From assembly GCF_002979455.1 (NCBI RefSeq), contig NZ_PCOU01000019.1, positions 42,412 through 106,411 on the forward strand: a stretch of 64,000 nt of DNA. The letters run 5' to 3'. Numbering within the stretch: position 1 is the stretch's first letter; every line of letters begins with the position of its first letter. The DNA is from Chryseobacterium sp. MYb7 (lineage in GTDB: Bacteria; Bacteroidota; Bacteroidia; Flavobacteriales; Weeksellaceae). A model generated the notes under the pieces. The model did not search any database, was not told where the DNA came from, and saw only the letters and a program-made list of their open reading frames with translations. Positions 16,948 to 24,080 of this stretch are shown here, one piece after another. A program made the translations under genes and the position numbers.

Positions 16948-17499
16948 ATGCTTTATACAATAATCAAAGCGCTGCACATTATTTTTATGGTAAGCTACTT
17001 TGCGGGAATTTTTTATCTCGTGAGGATTTTCGTTTACTATAAGGATACCGATGAATTTCCTGAAGAAAAAAAGAAAATTTTGAGAGAGCAGTACACTTTT
17101 ATGGCCAGAAGGCTGTGGAATATTATTACCGTTCCGGCGGGGGTAATTATGACGGTATGCGGATTGATCATGATCTTTTTAAATCCGGGGCTGATGAAAA
17201 TGGGATGGTTTCATCTGAAACTTACCTTCCTTATCGGGCTTGCCATTTACCATTACTGGTGCTGGAAAAAAGTTCTTCACTTAAAAGTATTGAGTGGAAA
17301 TACACTGCCAATTGCCAATATCAAACTGAGACAGGCTAATGAAATTGCAACTTTCATTCTGTTTCTGGTTGTATTTACGGTTATTTTAAAATCAATGGTG
17401 ATCGAATACTGGTGGCAATTAATTGCAGGATTTTTCGTTCTTGTATTTCTGATCATGATGACGGTGAAACTGGTTAATAAAAATAAAAAAAACAAATAA
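16948..17499 (+). CDS. hemJ: HemJ/CopD-like membrane protein, probable protoporphyrinogen oxidase
   Basis: A 183-residue protein with four or five transmembrane helices. The N-terminal 'IKALHIIFMVSYFAGIFYLVRIFVYY', the central 'WFHLKLTFLIGLAIYHYWCWK' and 'LRQANEIATFILFLVVFTVILKS' follow the HemJ (TIGR00701/UPF0093) pattern, with conserved His in helix 1 and the HLK motif in helix 3. HemJ oxidises protoporphyrinogen IX to protoporphyrin IX at the inner membrane in bacteria lacking HemG/HemY. Related CopD-domain proteins exist, so the assignment rests on motif resemblance. Monocistronic from a close promoter. Confidence 0.75.
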   Translation: MLYTIIKALHIIFMVSYFAGIFYLVRIFVYYKDTDEFPEEKKKILREQYTFMARRLWNIITVPAGVIMTVCGLIMIFLNPGLMKMGWFHLKLTFLIGLAIYHYWCWKKVLHLKVLSGNTLPIANIKLRQANEIATFILFLVVFTVILKSMVIEYWWQLIAGFFVLVFLIMMTVKLVNKNKKNK

Positions 17500-17558
17500 T
17501 TGTGGAGTAGGACGTATGCTTTAATACATTCATCCTTTTTACATCTTACAAAAAAACT

Positions 17559-18287
17559 ATGATTGCAATTTTAAAGAAAGAACTGTGGAGTTACTTTGGA
17601 AACTGGAGTGCATGGGTGATCATTGCCGCTTTCAGTCTGATAGCAACTCTTTTCCTGTTCTTTTTCGACAACGATTCTAATATTTTTGAGATCGGAATGG
17701 CCTCACTTCAGAGCTATTTCGTTTTGGTGCCATGGCTGTTGATGTTTATCATTCCGGCACTTTCCATGAAAACTTTTGCGGAAGAACAGCAAACCGGAAC
17801 ATTAAACTGGCTTTTTTCACAACCATTAAAGGTTTCAGAACTGGTTACCGGAAAATTTCTTTCCGTATGGATTGTTGGTATTTTATGCCTTATTCCTTCA
17901 TTAATTTACCTTTATACAGTGTATGTTTTGGGGGTTCCGACAGGGAATATCGACCTTGGAATGACCTTCGGAAGCTACCTTGGGCTAATCATGCTAATCG
18001 CAGCATTTTCAGCAGTAGGAATTCTGGCTTCTTCATTATCTCAAAACCAGATTATGGCCTATTTGTTAGGCGTTTTTATGTGCTTTATCATGTATTTTGG
18101 AATCGAGCAATTGGCAAGCTATAAACTATTGGGGGGAGCAGATTTTATTCTTCAGAATATCGGTTTCTATCAACATTTCTTAGGCTTTACAAGAGGGCTT
18201 ATTGATTTTAAAGATGTAGCTTATTTTGTACTTGTTATCGGTGCTTCATTAGTATTGTCTAATCATTTTATTAACAAAAAGAAGTAG
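17559..18287 (+). CDS. gldF: Gliding motility ABC transporter permease GldF
   Basis: A 242-residue ABC-2 type permease with six hydrophobic segments, starting MIAILKKELWSYFGNW and containing 'PWLLMFIIPALSMKTFAEEQQTGTLNWLFSQPLKVSELVTGKFL', the hallmark of GldF. GldF works with GldG and the ATPase GldA, an ABC transporter reported as needed for gliding in Flavobacterium johnsoniae; gldA is not adjacent here. It is followed by gldG 4 bp later, clearly one operon. With the T9SS cargo genes nearby it marks the window as a gliding/T9SS-type bacteroidete. Confidence 0.95.
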   Translation: MIAILKKELWSYFGNWSAWVIIAAFSLIATLFLFFFDNDSNIFEIGMASLQSYFVLVPWLLMFIIPALSMKTFAEEQQTGTLNWLFSQPLKVSELVTGKFLSVWIVGILCLIPSLIYLYTVYVLGVPTGNIDLGMTFGSYLGLIMLIAAFSAVGILASSLSQNQIMAYLLGVFMCFIMYFGIEQLASYKLLGGADFILQNIGFYQHFLGFTRGLIDFKDVAYFVLVIGASLVLSNHFINKKK

Positions 18288-18291
18288 AATC

Positions 18292-19962
18292 ATGAAGAAG
18301 TTCAATGCTAAATCTCCACTGGGAATTTTCTTAATTGTAATTGTTCCTTTAGTAATTATCCTGACCTATTCAGGAATCCGATTAGACTTAACAAAAGAAA
18401 AAAGATATACACTTTCAGATAACACCATCAAAGTTCTGGAGTCTGTGAAAAAGCCTCTGACTGTTGAAGTGTATCTGGAAGGTGACTTTCCTGCAAGTTT
18501 CAAACAGCTGCAAAGCGAAACGAAATTCATGCTGGAAGAGTTCAGAAAAATTAATCCGAAGATTGATTTTAAATTCATAGACCCGATCAAAACAAAAATG
18601 TCTCAGGATACCCTGATGGCAATGGGCATGCAGCCTTCTATTCTTCCGGATGTGAAAGATGGAAAAATCTCACAGATCACACTTTTCCCATACGCTGTGA
18701 TCAAATATGGGGATGGCGGAGCTTCTATACCATTGGTAGTACAACAGGCGGGAATTGATGCCGATCAGCAGCTGACAAGATCTATTGAAGGATTAGAGTA
18801 CAATCTTGTTTCCAATATCAAGAATATTGCAGCAGCAAAAAGAAAGAAAATCGGAATTCTGGTCAACCATGATGAATTGAATCCTGACGAATTCCAGGGA
18901 TTTGTACAGTTGGCTATGGAAAATTATGATGCAGGACCTATTATTCCTAAAAATCAGACTGAGCTTTCATTGGAAGATATTCCACTGTTGAAGCAGATGA
19001 GTGCTCTGGTTATCGCAAAGCCAAGAAAAGCCTTTACAGATAACGAAAAAGTAATTCTTGACCAGTACATCATGAACGGAGGGAAAACCCTTTGGATGAT
19101 TGATGCAGTAAATGCTGAAATGGATACTTTAACAAGATCTAAAAAAGTAATGCCTTTCCCGGTAGATATCAATATGACAGACTTCTTTTTCAATTATGGG
19201 TTGAGAATCAATCCTGCTTTGGTTAAAGATGTTAAAAAGTTTGCCCTTTTAAGACTGGTTACGGGTGAAGTAAGCGGAAATCCTCAGTATACAAGTTTAC
19301 CTTGGCCCTATTATCCACTTGGAATTGCTGAAAATAACAACCCGATCACAAAAAACATAAATCCTGTAAAATTCGAATTCCCAACTTCCATTGATACATT
19401 AGGAGGAAGAAAGAATATCAAAACAAAAGTTCTTTTCGAATCCAGTGAAAGAACATTATTGAAACAGGTTCCGAACTATGTAGATTTGAAAGAAATTGCA
19501 AGCGTAGACAGCCTTGGACAAATGGAAAAACCAAGCACTCCAAAGATCTTCGCTGTAGCATTGGAAGGGAAATTTAACTCTGCGTATGCATCAAGAATTG
19601 AAAGAAAATCTTACCCGGGATTTAAAGCATCAAGCCCGGAAAATAAAATGATCGTTATTGCAGACGGGGATGTAGGAAGAAACAAAGTAATCAAAGGTAA
19701 ACCGCTTCCATTGGGAGTAGACCTTTTAACCAACGAGCAGTTTGGAAACGAACAGTTCCTTAGAAACGCTCTGGATTATTTGTTGAATGACAGCAACCTG
19801 ATGGAGTTGAGAAACAGAAACATTGAAGAAAGACTTCTTGACAGACAAAGAATTACCGAAGAGAAATCAACATGGCAGTGGCTGAATTTACTGCTTCCAC
19901 TGGTAATTATTGGTCTTATCGGCGGATTGTTCTTCTGGTTAAGGAAAAAGAAATTTAGATAA
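18292..19962 (+). CDS. gldG: Gliding motility-associated ABC transporter substrate-binding protein GldG
   Basis: A 556-residue membrane-anchored protein: one N-terminal helix (about residues 11-27), a long periplasmic domain beginning 'TKEKRYTLSDNTIKVLESVKKPLTVEVYLEGDFPASFKQLQ' (the ABC_transp_aux fold), and one C-terminal helix ('WLNLLLPLVIIGLIGGLFFWLRKKKFR'). This arrangement and the N-terminal wording are specific to GldG. It pairs with GldF just upstream. A strong terminator follows. Confidence 0.95.
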   Translation: MKKFNAKSPLGIFLIVIVPLVIILTYSGIRLDLTKEKRYTLSDNTIKVLESVKKPLTVEVYLEGDFPASFKQLQSETKFMLEEFRKINPKIDFKFIDPIKTKMSQDTLMAMGMQPSILPDVKDGKISQITLFPYAVIKYGDGGASIPLVVQQAGIDADQQLTRSIEGLEYNLVSNIKNIAAAKRKKIGILVNHDELNPDEFQGFVQLAMENYDAGPIIPKNQTELSLEDIPLLKQMSALVIAKPRKAFTDNEKVILDQYIMNGGKTLWMIDAVNAEMDTLTRSKKVMPFPVDINMTDFFFNYGLRINPALVKDVKKFALLRLVTGEVSGNPQYTSLPWPYYPLGIAENNNPITKNINPVKFEFPTSIDTLGGRKNIKTKVLFESSERTLLKQVPNYVDLKEIASVDSLGQMEKPSTPKIFAVALEGKFNSAYASRIERKSYPGFKASSPENKMIVIADGDVGRNKVIKGKPLPLGVDLLTNEQFGNEQFLRNALDYLLNDSNLMELRNRNIEERLLDRQRITEEKSTWQWLNLLLPLVIIGLIGGLFFWLRKKKFR

Positions 19963-19967
19963 AATAT

Positions 19968-20000
19968 AAAACTCCCGGAAGGTTTTCTTCCGGGAGTTTT
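19968..20000 (+). terminator. Intrinsic terminator of gldFG
   Basis: AAAACTCCCGGAAG and CTTCCGGGAGTTTT pair perfectly around five bases, followed by a short T-rich stretch. Confidence 0.85.
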
Positions 20001-20027
20001 GTTAATATTGAAGTGATGATAAAAAAT

Positions 20028-20393
20028 CTATCTAGACTTCAATTTTTTATTTTCTTCTTTCAAAGCTCCCACCTGCTCCTCCAAAACTTTAATATAGCTC
20101 TGCAAATTTTCTACAATAGAATTAGGAATGTTGTAATATTGATTGAAATTATTGTTCGCAGATTGGTCATTAAAGGTTAAATTATCATTATTAACTACTT
20201 TGGAAGGTCTTTCTTCCTTTATTTCCTCTACAGGGACATCAAGTGCTTTTGCAAGTTTTTCCCATTCATCATCAAATATTCTTACTTCATCATTCTCTTT
20301 TCGGGAGTAATTGGAGACGTCTGTCGAGATAATATTAGACATATATTCTTGTGTGTAGCCTCTTTGCTTTCTTAGATTTTTTAGCTTTTCCAT
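20028..20393 (-). CDS. XRE family helix-turn-helix protein with C-terminal coiled coil
   Basis: A 121-residue regulator from MEKLKNLRKQRGYTQEYMSNII. Residues 1-55 are a Cro/C1-type HTH ('YTQEYMSNIISTDVSNYSRKE' as the recognition unit, 'WEKLAKALDVPVEEI' after it). A Gln/Asn-rich linker follows, and the tail ('IKVLEEQVGALKEENKKLKSR') is a short coiled coil likely for dimerisation. The frame is open up to 20495, but a TAnnTTTG promoter at 20421-20428 lies inside that extension, so the ATG at 20393 is preferred. Target unknown; similar orphan regulators are common in Chryseobacterium. Confidence 0.85.
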   Translation of the reverse strand: MEKLKNLRKQRGYTQEYMSNIISTDVSNYSRKENDEVRIFDDEWEKLAKALDVPVEEIKEERPSKVVNNDNLTFNDQSANNNFNQYYNIPNSIVENLQSYIKVLEEQVGALKEENKKLKSR

Positions 20394-20420
20394 AATCACT
20401 TTTATATTTGTGCCTTTATA

Positions 20421-20428
20421 CAAATATA
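20421..20428 (-). promoter_or_regulatory. TAnnTTTG promoter element for the XRE gene
   Basis: TATATTTG read leftward, 27 bases before the ATG at 20393. Confidence 0.65.
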
Positions 20429-20575
20429 ATAAAATGGAACAAAATTTTAAATCTATTTTTGAAAATGATTTTGATATATCTCCACTGCATTCCATATCTC
20501 ATAAAAAAGCATCGTTTCCTTTATAAGGTTATAAAGTTGCTTTGCCGTGAATCCAATTTAGTATAGAGCAAAAAA

Positions 20576-20591
20576 GAAACCCGAAGGTTTC
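20576..20591 (-). terminator. Intrinsic terminator, leftward
   Basis: GAAACC-CGAA-GGTTTC with a poly-A run (20570-20575) on the + strand, a U-run for leftward transcripts from the gene at 20714-21352. The hairpin is short. Confidence 0.6.
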
Positions 20592-20613
20592 TCTTATTAT
20601 AGCTGTAAATATA

Positions 20614-20630
20614 CCTACTAGATTCGTAGA
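20614..20630. promoter_or_regulatory. CTAC-N7-GTAG palindrome, site C
   Basis: CCTAC-TAGATTC-GTAGA has the same core and spacer length as sites A and B, but the outer flanks agree less. It lies about 220 bp before the XRE gene and downstream of the 20714 gene, so its regulatory meaning is unclear. Confidence 0.4.
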
Positions 20631-20713
20631 TCAAGTGGGCATTGAGACTTTTTTGATTAAAAAAAATGAGATTTATTTCATTTAATAATTTTGATGTTAA
20701 AAAAGAATTTAAG

Positions 20714-21352
20714 TTATTGCTGATAAGCTTCTTTGGGAAGTAGAGCGGCAGTTCTGTAATAGCTGATATCCGTAGATGTTTGTGCCTGAAGGTCTGGAAA
20801 AGTATCATAATCATAATGAGACCAGTTTTCTTCGTGATCAGGATCTGAGGTTTTATTTACAGCCAGTTCCAGTTTTCCATCTTCCTGATAGCTGCATTCT
20901 ATTGCTGCGTATTTCTCACCACTTTCGTCATTGGTATACCAGCATTTTATCGTTCTTTCAAGTTGCGGTTCATGGGTTTCGTTGTCTATAACCTGGGAAC
21001 AGATAAAGTTTTCAGGATCATCAGTTTTGAAAACAGTTTTAGAAATTAAGGGCAGCTCGTCCACTGATAAGGAATACAATTTATTGGTAGAAATAATAAA
21101 TCCGTCGCCTGTCTCTTTTTTTTCAATATCAAAAAAGTCAGATTTTTCCCTGAGATAATCTACTACCTTTGCTTCGTCTTCTTCGTCACTTAGAAAATAA
21201 TTGATATTGTAAACACTGTCCTCGTTGATGAATTCGATTTCTTTTAGAAAATCAGAATCTTCCTCATAATAATACAGATGATATTCGTTTAGCTTCACAG
21301 CTTTACTTTTGGAGAGAATTTCTCCAAAAATGTTTTTGTACACTTTTCTCAT
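20714..21352 (-). CDS. Uncharacterised acidic protein
   Basis: A 212-residue, strongly acidic cytoplasmic protein (MRKVYKNIFGEILSKSKAVKLNEYHLYYYEEDSDFLK...), with no signal peptide, membrane segment or motif I recognise. The composition (many Asp/Glu/Tyr) and alternation suggest an alpha+beta fold of the kind seen in immunity-type or SMI1-like proteins, but this is only an impression. It has its own TAnnTTTG promoter and terminator, so it is a separate unit between the DUF4268 gene and the XRE gene. Confidence 0.7.
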   Translation of the reverse strand: MRKVYKNIFGEILSKSKAVKLNEYHLYYYEEDSDFLKEIEFINEDSVYNINYFLSDEEDEAKVVDYLREKSDFFDIEKKETGDGFIISTNKLYSLSVDELPLISKTVFKTDDPENFICSQVIDNETHEPQLERTIKCWYTNDESGEKYAAIECSYQEDGKLELAVNKTSDPDHEENWSHYDYDTFPDLQAQTSTDISYYRTAALLPKEAYQQ

Positions 21353-21398
21353 TTTTAATCATGTTAGTTAGTTTCATCTATTAGTTTAAGTGGTGGAG

Positions 21399-21406
21399 CA
21401 AAGATA
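21399..21406 (-). promoter_or_regulatory. TAnnTTTG promoter element for the 20714-21352 gene
   Basis: TATCTTTG read leftward, 46 bases before the ATG at 21352. Confidence 0.55.
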
Positions 21407-21463
21407 AGTTTTCTTTTTTTATATTAAGATGAAGTATAAAACAGTATTTATTTCGCAAGTATT

Positions 21464-21892
21464 CTATATATCCTTTATAAAATCCTCATATTCGTAATAA
21501 AACCTCTCGAAACCGTCCATTTTGTCCACAAAAAACTCAAAAATTTCTTGCCAGGTATTTTTATTAAAAATTGAAACTCCATGTTTTTGGATCCATATTC
21601 TGCTGATAATCTTGCCGTTTTCCAGCGTGAAATATTCTTCTTTTTGAAAATCTCCAATGAAATCTTTTAAAATATCTTCCAGGGACCAGATCTTTTCGTA
21701 GTAGGCATTTCGGAAAATTTCGTCTTTCATTTCGATATCCAGAGAAACTTCCGCTTTTTTGTTGTCCGCAGAAAATTTAAATGACATATCCTTGATTTTG
21801 GTATCATAAAGAATCCATTTTCTGGGAAATGATCTTCCAAAAGCAGTCCAAAATTCTTTTTTTAATTGCTGCGCCTCTTGTTTACTGAACAT
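21464..21892 (-). CDS. DUF4268 domain-containing protein
   Basis: A 142-residue protein that reads as a single DUF4268 domain: 'KKEFWTAFGRSFPRKWILYDTKIKDMSFKFSADNKKAEVSLDIE' followed by an alpha-helical acidic tail. DUF4268 often forms the C-terminal part of restriction-like or Shedu-like proteins; here it stands alone and no catalytic motif is present, so no function is assigned. A leftward TATGTTTG at 21897-21904 is only four bases before the ATG, which would give an almost leaderless mRNA if used. Confidence 0.75.
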   Translation of the reverse strand: MFSKQEAQQLKKEFWTAFGRSFPRKWILYDTKIKDMSFKFSADNKKAEVSLDIEMKDEIFRNAYYEKIWSLEDILKDFIGDFQKEEYFTLENGKIISRIWIQKHGVSIFNKNTWQEIFEFFVDKMDGFERFYYEYEDFIKDI

Positions 21893-22041
21893 ATCGCAAA
21901 CATAACGATTTAATAGGAGAAAGGCAAAAATGTAGTAGTAAAAACCGTAAAATTACGGATAAGACAGATAAGATAAAAACCGAAAAGACAGAGGAATGAA
22001 TTGGCAAAAATTGTCTTTTTTCAAATATTAAACAATTTTCT

Positions 22042-22049
22042 TATTTTTG
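22042..22049 (+). promoter_or_regulatory. TAnnTTTG promoter element for the Rrf2 gene
   Basis: TATTTTTG, five bases before the ATG at 22055. The in-frame extension back to a TTG at 22001 would run across it, so the ATG is preferred and the leader would be very short. Confidence 0.55.
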
Positions 22050-22054
22050 CTGTA

Positions 22055-22462
22055 ATGCTTTCAAAAAAATCTCAATATGCTTTTAAGGCGCTGTCATATC
22101 TTGTTGAAAAAAGAAATGATGGCCCGATTCTTATTTCTGAAATCGCGGAACACAAAAAGATTCCTTTAAAGTTTTTGGAAAATATCCTGCTTGAACTGAA
22201 AAAAGCGGAAATCCTTGATAGTAAAAAAGGAAAGGGTGGAGGATATTTTCTCAAAGAAAATCCTGAAAATGTGACATTGGCCAAGATCATTCGCCTCGTG
22301 AATGGTCCTATTGCCATGCTTCCATGTGTAAGCCTTAATTTCTATGAAAAATGTGATGACTGCAATGAAGATCACTGCGGGCTTCACGATGTGCTGATAG
22401 AGGTTCGGGATGCTTCACTGAATATTCTGGAAAGTAAAACTTTAATGGATCTGGTCGACTGA
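22055..22462 (+). CDS. Rrf2 family transcriptional regulator with a Cys cluster
   Basis: A 135-residue winged-helix regulator beginning MLSKKSQYAFKALSYLVEK, the Rrf2 signature. 'ISEIAEHKKIPLKFLENILLELKKAEILDSKKGKGGGYFL' covers the recognition helix and wing. Four cysteines (Cys91, Cys100, Cys103, Cys108) near the C-terminus could hold an iron-sulfur cluster as in IscR/NsrR, or sense thiols. It precedes a small ORF and a TauE/SafE exporter; a CTAC-N7-GTAG palindrome lies between, suggesting it controls these genes. A role in sulfur or cysteine metabolism is inference from that neighbour. Confidence 0.9.
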   Translation: MLSKKSQYAFKALSYLVEKRNDGPILISEIAEHKKIPLKFLENILLELKKAEILDSKKGKGGGYFLKENPENVTLAKIIRLVNGPIAMLPCVSLNFYEKCDDCNEDHCGLHDVLIEVRDASLNILESKTLMDLVD

Positions 22463-22484
22463 CCTGATCCTTTTTTTTGAATTA

Positions 22485-22508
22485 TTAGTCTACTTATTTT
22501 GTAGGATA
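22485..22508. promoter_or_regulatory. CTAC-N7-GTAG operator, site B
   Basis: TTAGTCTAC, seven bases, GTAGGATA. It stands in the 89-bp gap between the Rrf2 gene and the 61-residue ORF, in the position expected for the operator of the exporter operon. The 17 flanking bases equal those of site A at the cupin/kbl intergenic region. Confidence 0.6.
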
Positions 22509-22551
22509 AATATTTTTATCAGATATTTGCAATACTTCAAATGAATAAATT

Positions 22552-22737
22552 ATGATTTCAAAAGAAGAAGCAAACCAAATACAAAAGTTTACAGATTCTA
22601 TAATAACAGCAAATTCAGCTGTTGCATCCACTTTATACGGAAAGAAAACCATTTACAGTTCGGAGAAAGATACGCAGTCAGCTGTTTTTATAGTAGAAGC
22701 GCTTGTTAATGAAGAAAAAGATTCTGTGATATGGTGA
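22552..22737 (+). CDS. Small conserved-looking protein coupled to the TauE/SafE exporter
   Basis: A 61-residue protein (MISKEEANQIQKFTDSIITANSAVASTLYGKKTIYSSEKD...) with no signal peptide or membrane helix. The stop codon overlaps the exporter's ATG (22731), so the two are translationally coupled, which supports it being a real gene despite its size. I do not recognise a family. Its place between a regulator and an exporter hints at an accessory role in the same sulfur-linked unit. Confidence 0.65.
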   Translation: MISKEEANQIQKFTDSIITANSAVASTLYGKKTIYSSEKDTQSAVFIVEALVNEEKDSVIW

Positions 22738-23618
22738 TTTCAAGAAAAATTCAAATAAGGCTTAATGTCCTTTTTGTGACAGCTGCCGTTATATTCATTT
22801 CAGTTTTTTCAATGTATGAACTGGGATATCTGGATGAACTTCTGAATATTTTGGCAAAAGATAATTACATTTTTTACTGGATGCTTCTGGTAGGTGTTTT
22901 TGCTGAAATTGTGGCAGGATCAATGGGAATGGGGTATGGTGTTATCTGTACTACCACACTCTTGCTTCTGAATATTCCTCCACATATTGTAAGTGCAAGT
23001 ATTCATTCTGCGGAAAGTTTTACGACTGCTGCCGGAAGTCTCAGCCACATCAAATTGAAAAATGTAAGCAAAAGTCTGGTAAAAAAACTAGCCATTCCTG
23101 CGGTAATCGGAGCTGTTATCGGAGCTGTATCTCTGACCTATCTGGGAGAATATTATGCGAAAATCACCAAAACATTAATTGCTTTTTATACTTTATACCT
23201 CGGAATTCAAATCCTGTCTAATGCTTTTAAAGAAAAACAAAGCAAGGCCCTAAAAAGAAAAACCAATCTGACAAGGCTGGGAGTGATAGGAGGTTTTATA
23301 GACTCTTTTGCCGGTGGAGGATGGGGGCCTTTGGTTACCGGAACCCTGATTAAAAATGCTTTTACTCCAAGATTTGCTGTAGGAAGTTCTACTGTAGCAA
23401 AATTTATCCTTACCATTACCGCTGCTGTTACCTTTTTCTTTACTCTGGGAATCCAGCACTGGAACATTATTCTTGGTCTTTTAATAGGTGGAATTATTAC
23501 CGCTCCTTTTTCTGCAATGCTTACGGCTAAACTTCCTGTAAAGAAAATGTTTGTGATTATCGGAACATTGGTGATTGTGATGAGTTCTATAACTATTTAT
23601 AAATCAGTTTTTAATTAA
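22731..23618 (+). CDS. Sulfite exporter TauE/SafE family membrane protein
   Basis: A 295-residue inner-membrane protein with about eight hydrophobic helices. The family repeats are visible: 'AGSMGMGYGVICTTTLLLLNIPPHIVSASIHSAESFTTAAGSLSHIKLKNV' in the first half and 'GFIDSFAGGGWGPLVTGTLIKNAFTPRFAVGSSTVAKFILTITAA' in the second. TauE/SafE proteins move sulfite, sulfoacetate or other organosulfur anions; here the exact substrate is unknown. It overlaps the upstream 61-residue ORF and probably belongs to the Rrf2-controlled unit. Confidence 0.9.
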   Translation: MVISRKIQIRLNVLFVTAAVIFISVFSMYELGYLDELLNILAKDNYIFYWMLLVGVFAEIVAGSMGMGYGVICTTTLLLLNIPPHIVSASIHSAESFTTAAGSLSHIKLKNVSKSLVKKLAIPAVIGAVIGAVSLTYLGEYYAKITKTLIAFYTLYLGIQILSNAFKEKQSKALKRKTNLTRLGVIGGFIDSFAGGGWGPLVTGTLIKNAFTPRFAVGSSTVAKFILTITAAVTFFFTLGIQHWNIILGLLIGGIITAPFSAMLTAKLPVKKMFVIIGTLVIVMSSITIYKSVFN

Positions 23619-23706
23619 AAATTATGCATTGTATTGAAAGATAAAGAGCTTAAAAAGATATTCGGTTTTGAAAATATTTTACTTTTACATCACTAAATAT
23701 TAGAAC

Positions 23707-23997
23707 ATGAATTTACATATCATTGCACTTTTTAAGTTTAATGAAAATTATCTGATGGATGCCGTAGAGCTGTTTCAGAACCTTGTGAAAGAAACAAGAA
23801 AAGAAGAAGGCTGCCTGCAGTATGATCTTATTGAAGATAAAGATAACAAAGGCACATTCTTCCTGATCGAGCTTTGGGAAAGTGTGGAACACCACAACAG
23901 GCATAATGGTCAGGATCATCTTTTGGATTTCCGTAAAGACGCTTCCAAAATCATGGAAAGCTCTGCAGAGGTGTACAAAGGATTTAAGATATATTAA
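23707..23997 (+). CDS. Antibiotic biosynthesis monooxygenase (ABM) domain protein, YgiN-like
   Basis: A 96-residue ferredoxin-like alpha+beta barrel protein: 'MNLHIIALFKFNENYLMDAVELFQNLVKETRKEEGCLQYDLIED', 'FFLIELWESVEHHNRHNGQDHLLDF' and a closing strand. The 'EEGCLQYDL' and 'E.W.S.E....H' features are diagnostic of ABM proteins such as the quinol monooxygenase YgiN. The precise substrate is not predictable. It stands alone and ends at a strong bidirectional terminator. Confidence 0.88.
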   Translation: MNLHIIALFKFNENYLMDAVELFQNLVKETRKEEGCLQYDLIEDKDNKGTFFLIELWESVEHHNRHNGQDHLLDFRKDASKIMESSAEVYKGFKIY

Positions 23998-24010
23998 AAT
24001 TTAAAAGAAT

Positions 24011-24043
24011 AAAAGGCGGTTTCAATAGTTTGAAACCGCCTTT
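24011..24043. terminator. Bidirectional terminator between the ABM gene and the leftward T9SS gene
   Basis: AAAAGGCGGTTTCAA and its exact reverse complement (15 bp) around a three-base loop, with A-run before and T-run after. Confidence 0.85.
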
Positions 24044-24080
24044 TTATTAGAAAAAATAGAAAGTATTAAAATAAAAATAT

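Noticed and set aside
20521..20814. A 97-codon leftward frame
   Set aside because: It overlaps the 3' part of the 20714-21352 gene in another frame and runs through a terminator hairpin, so it is not a likely gene.
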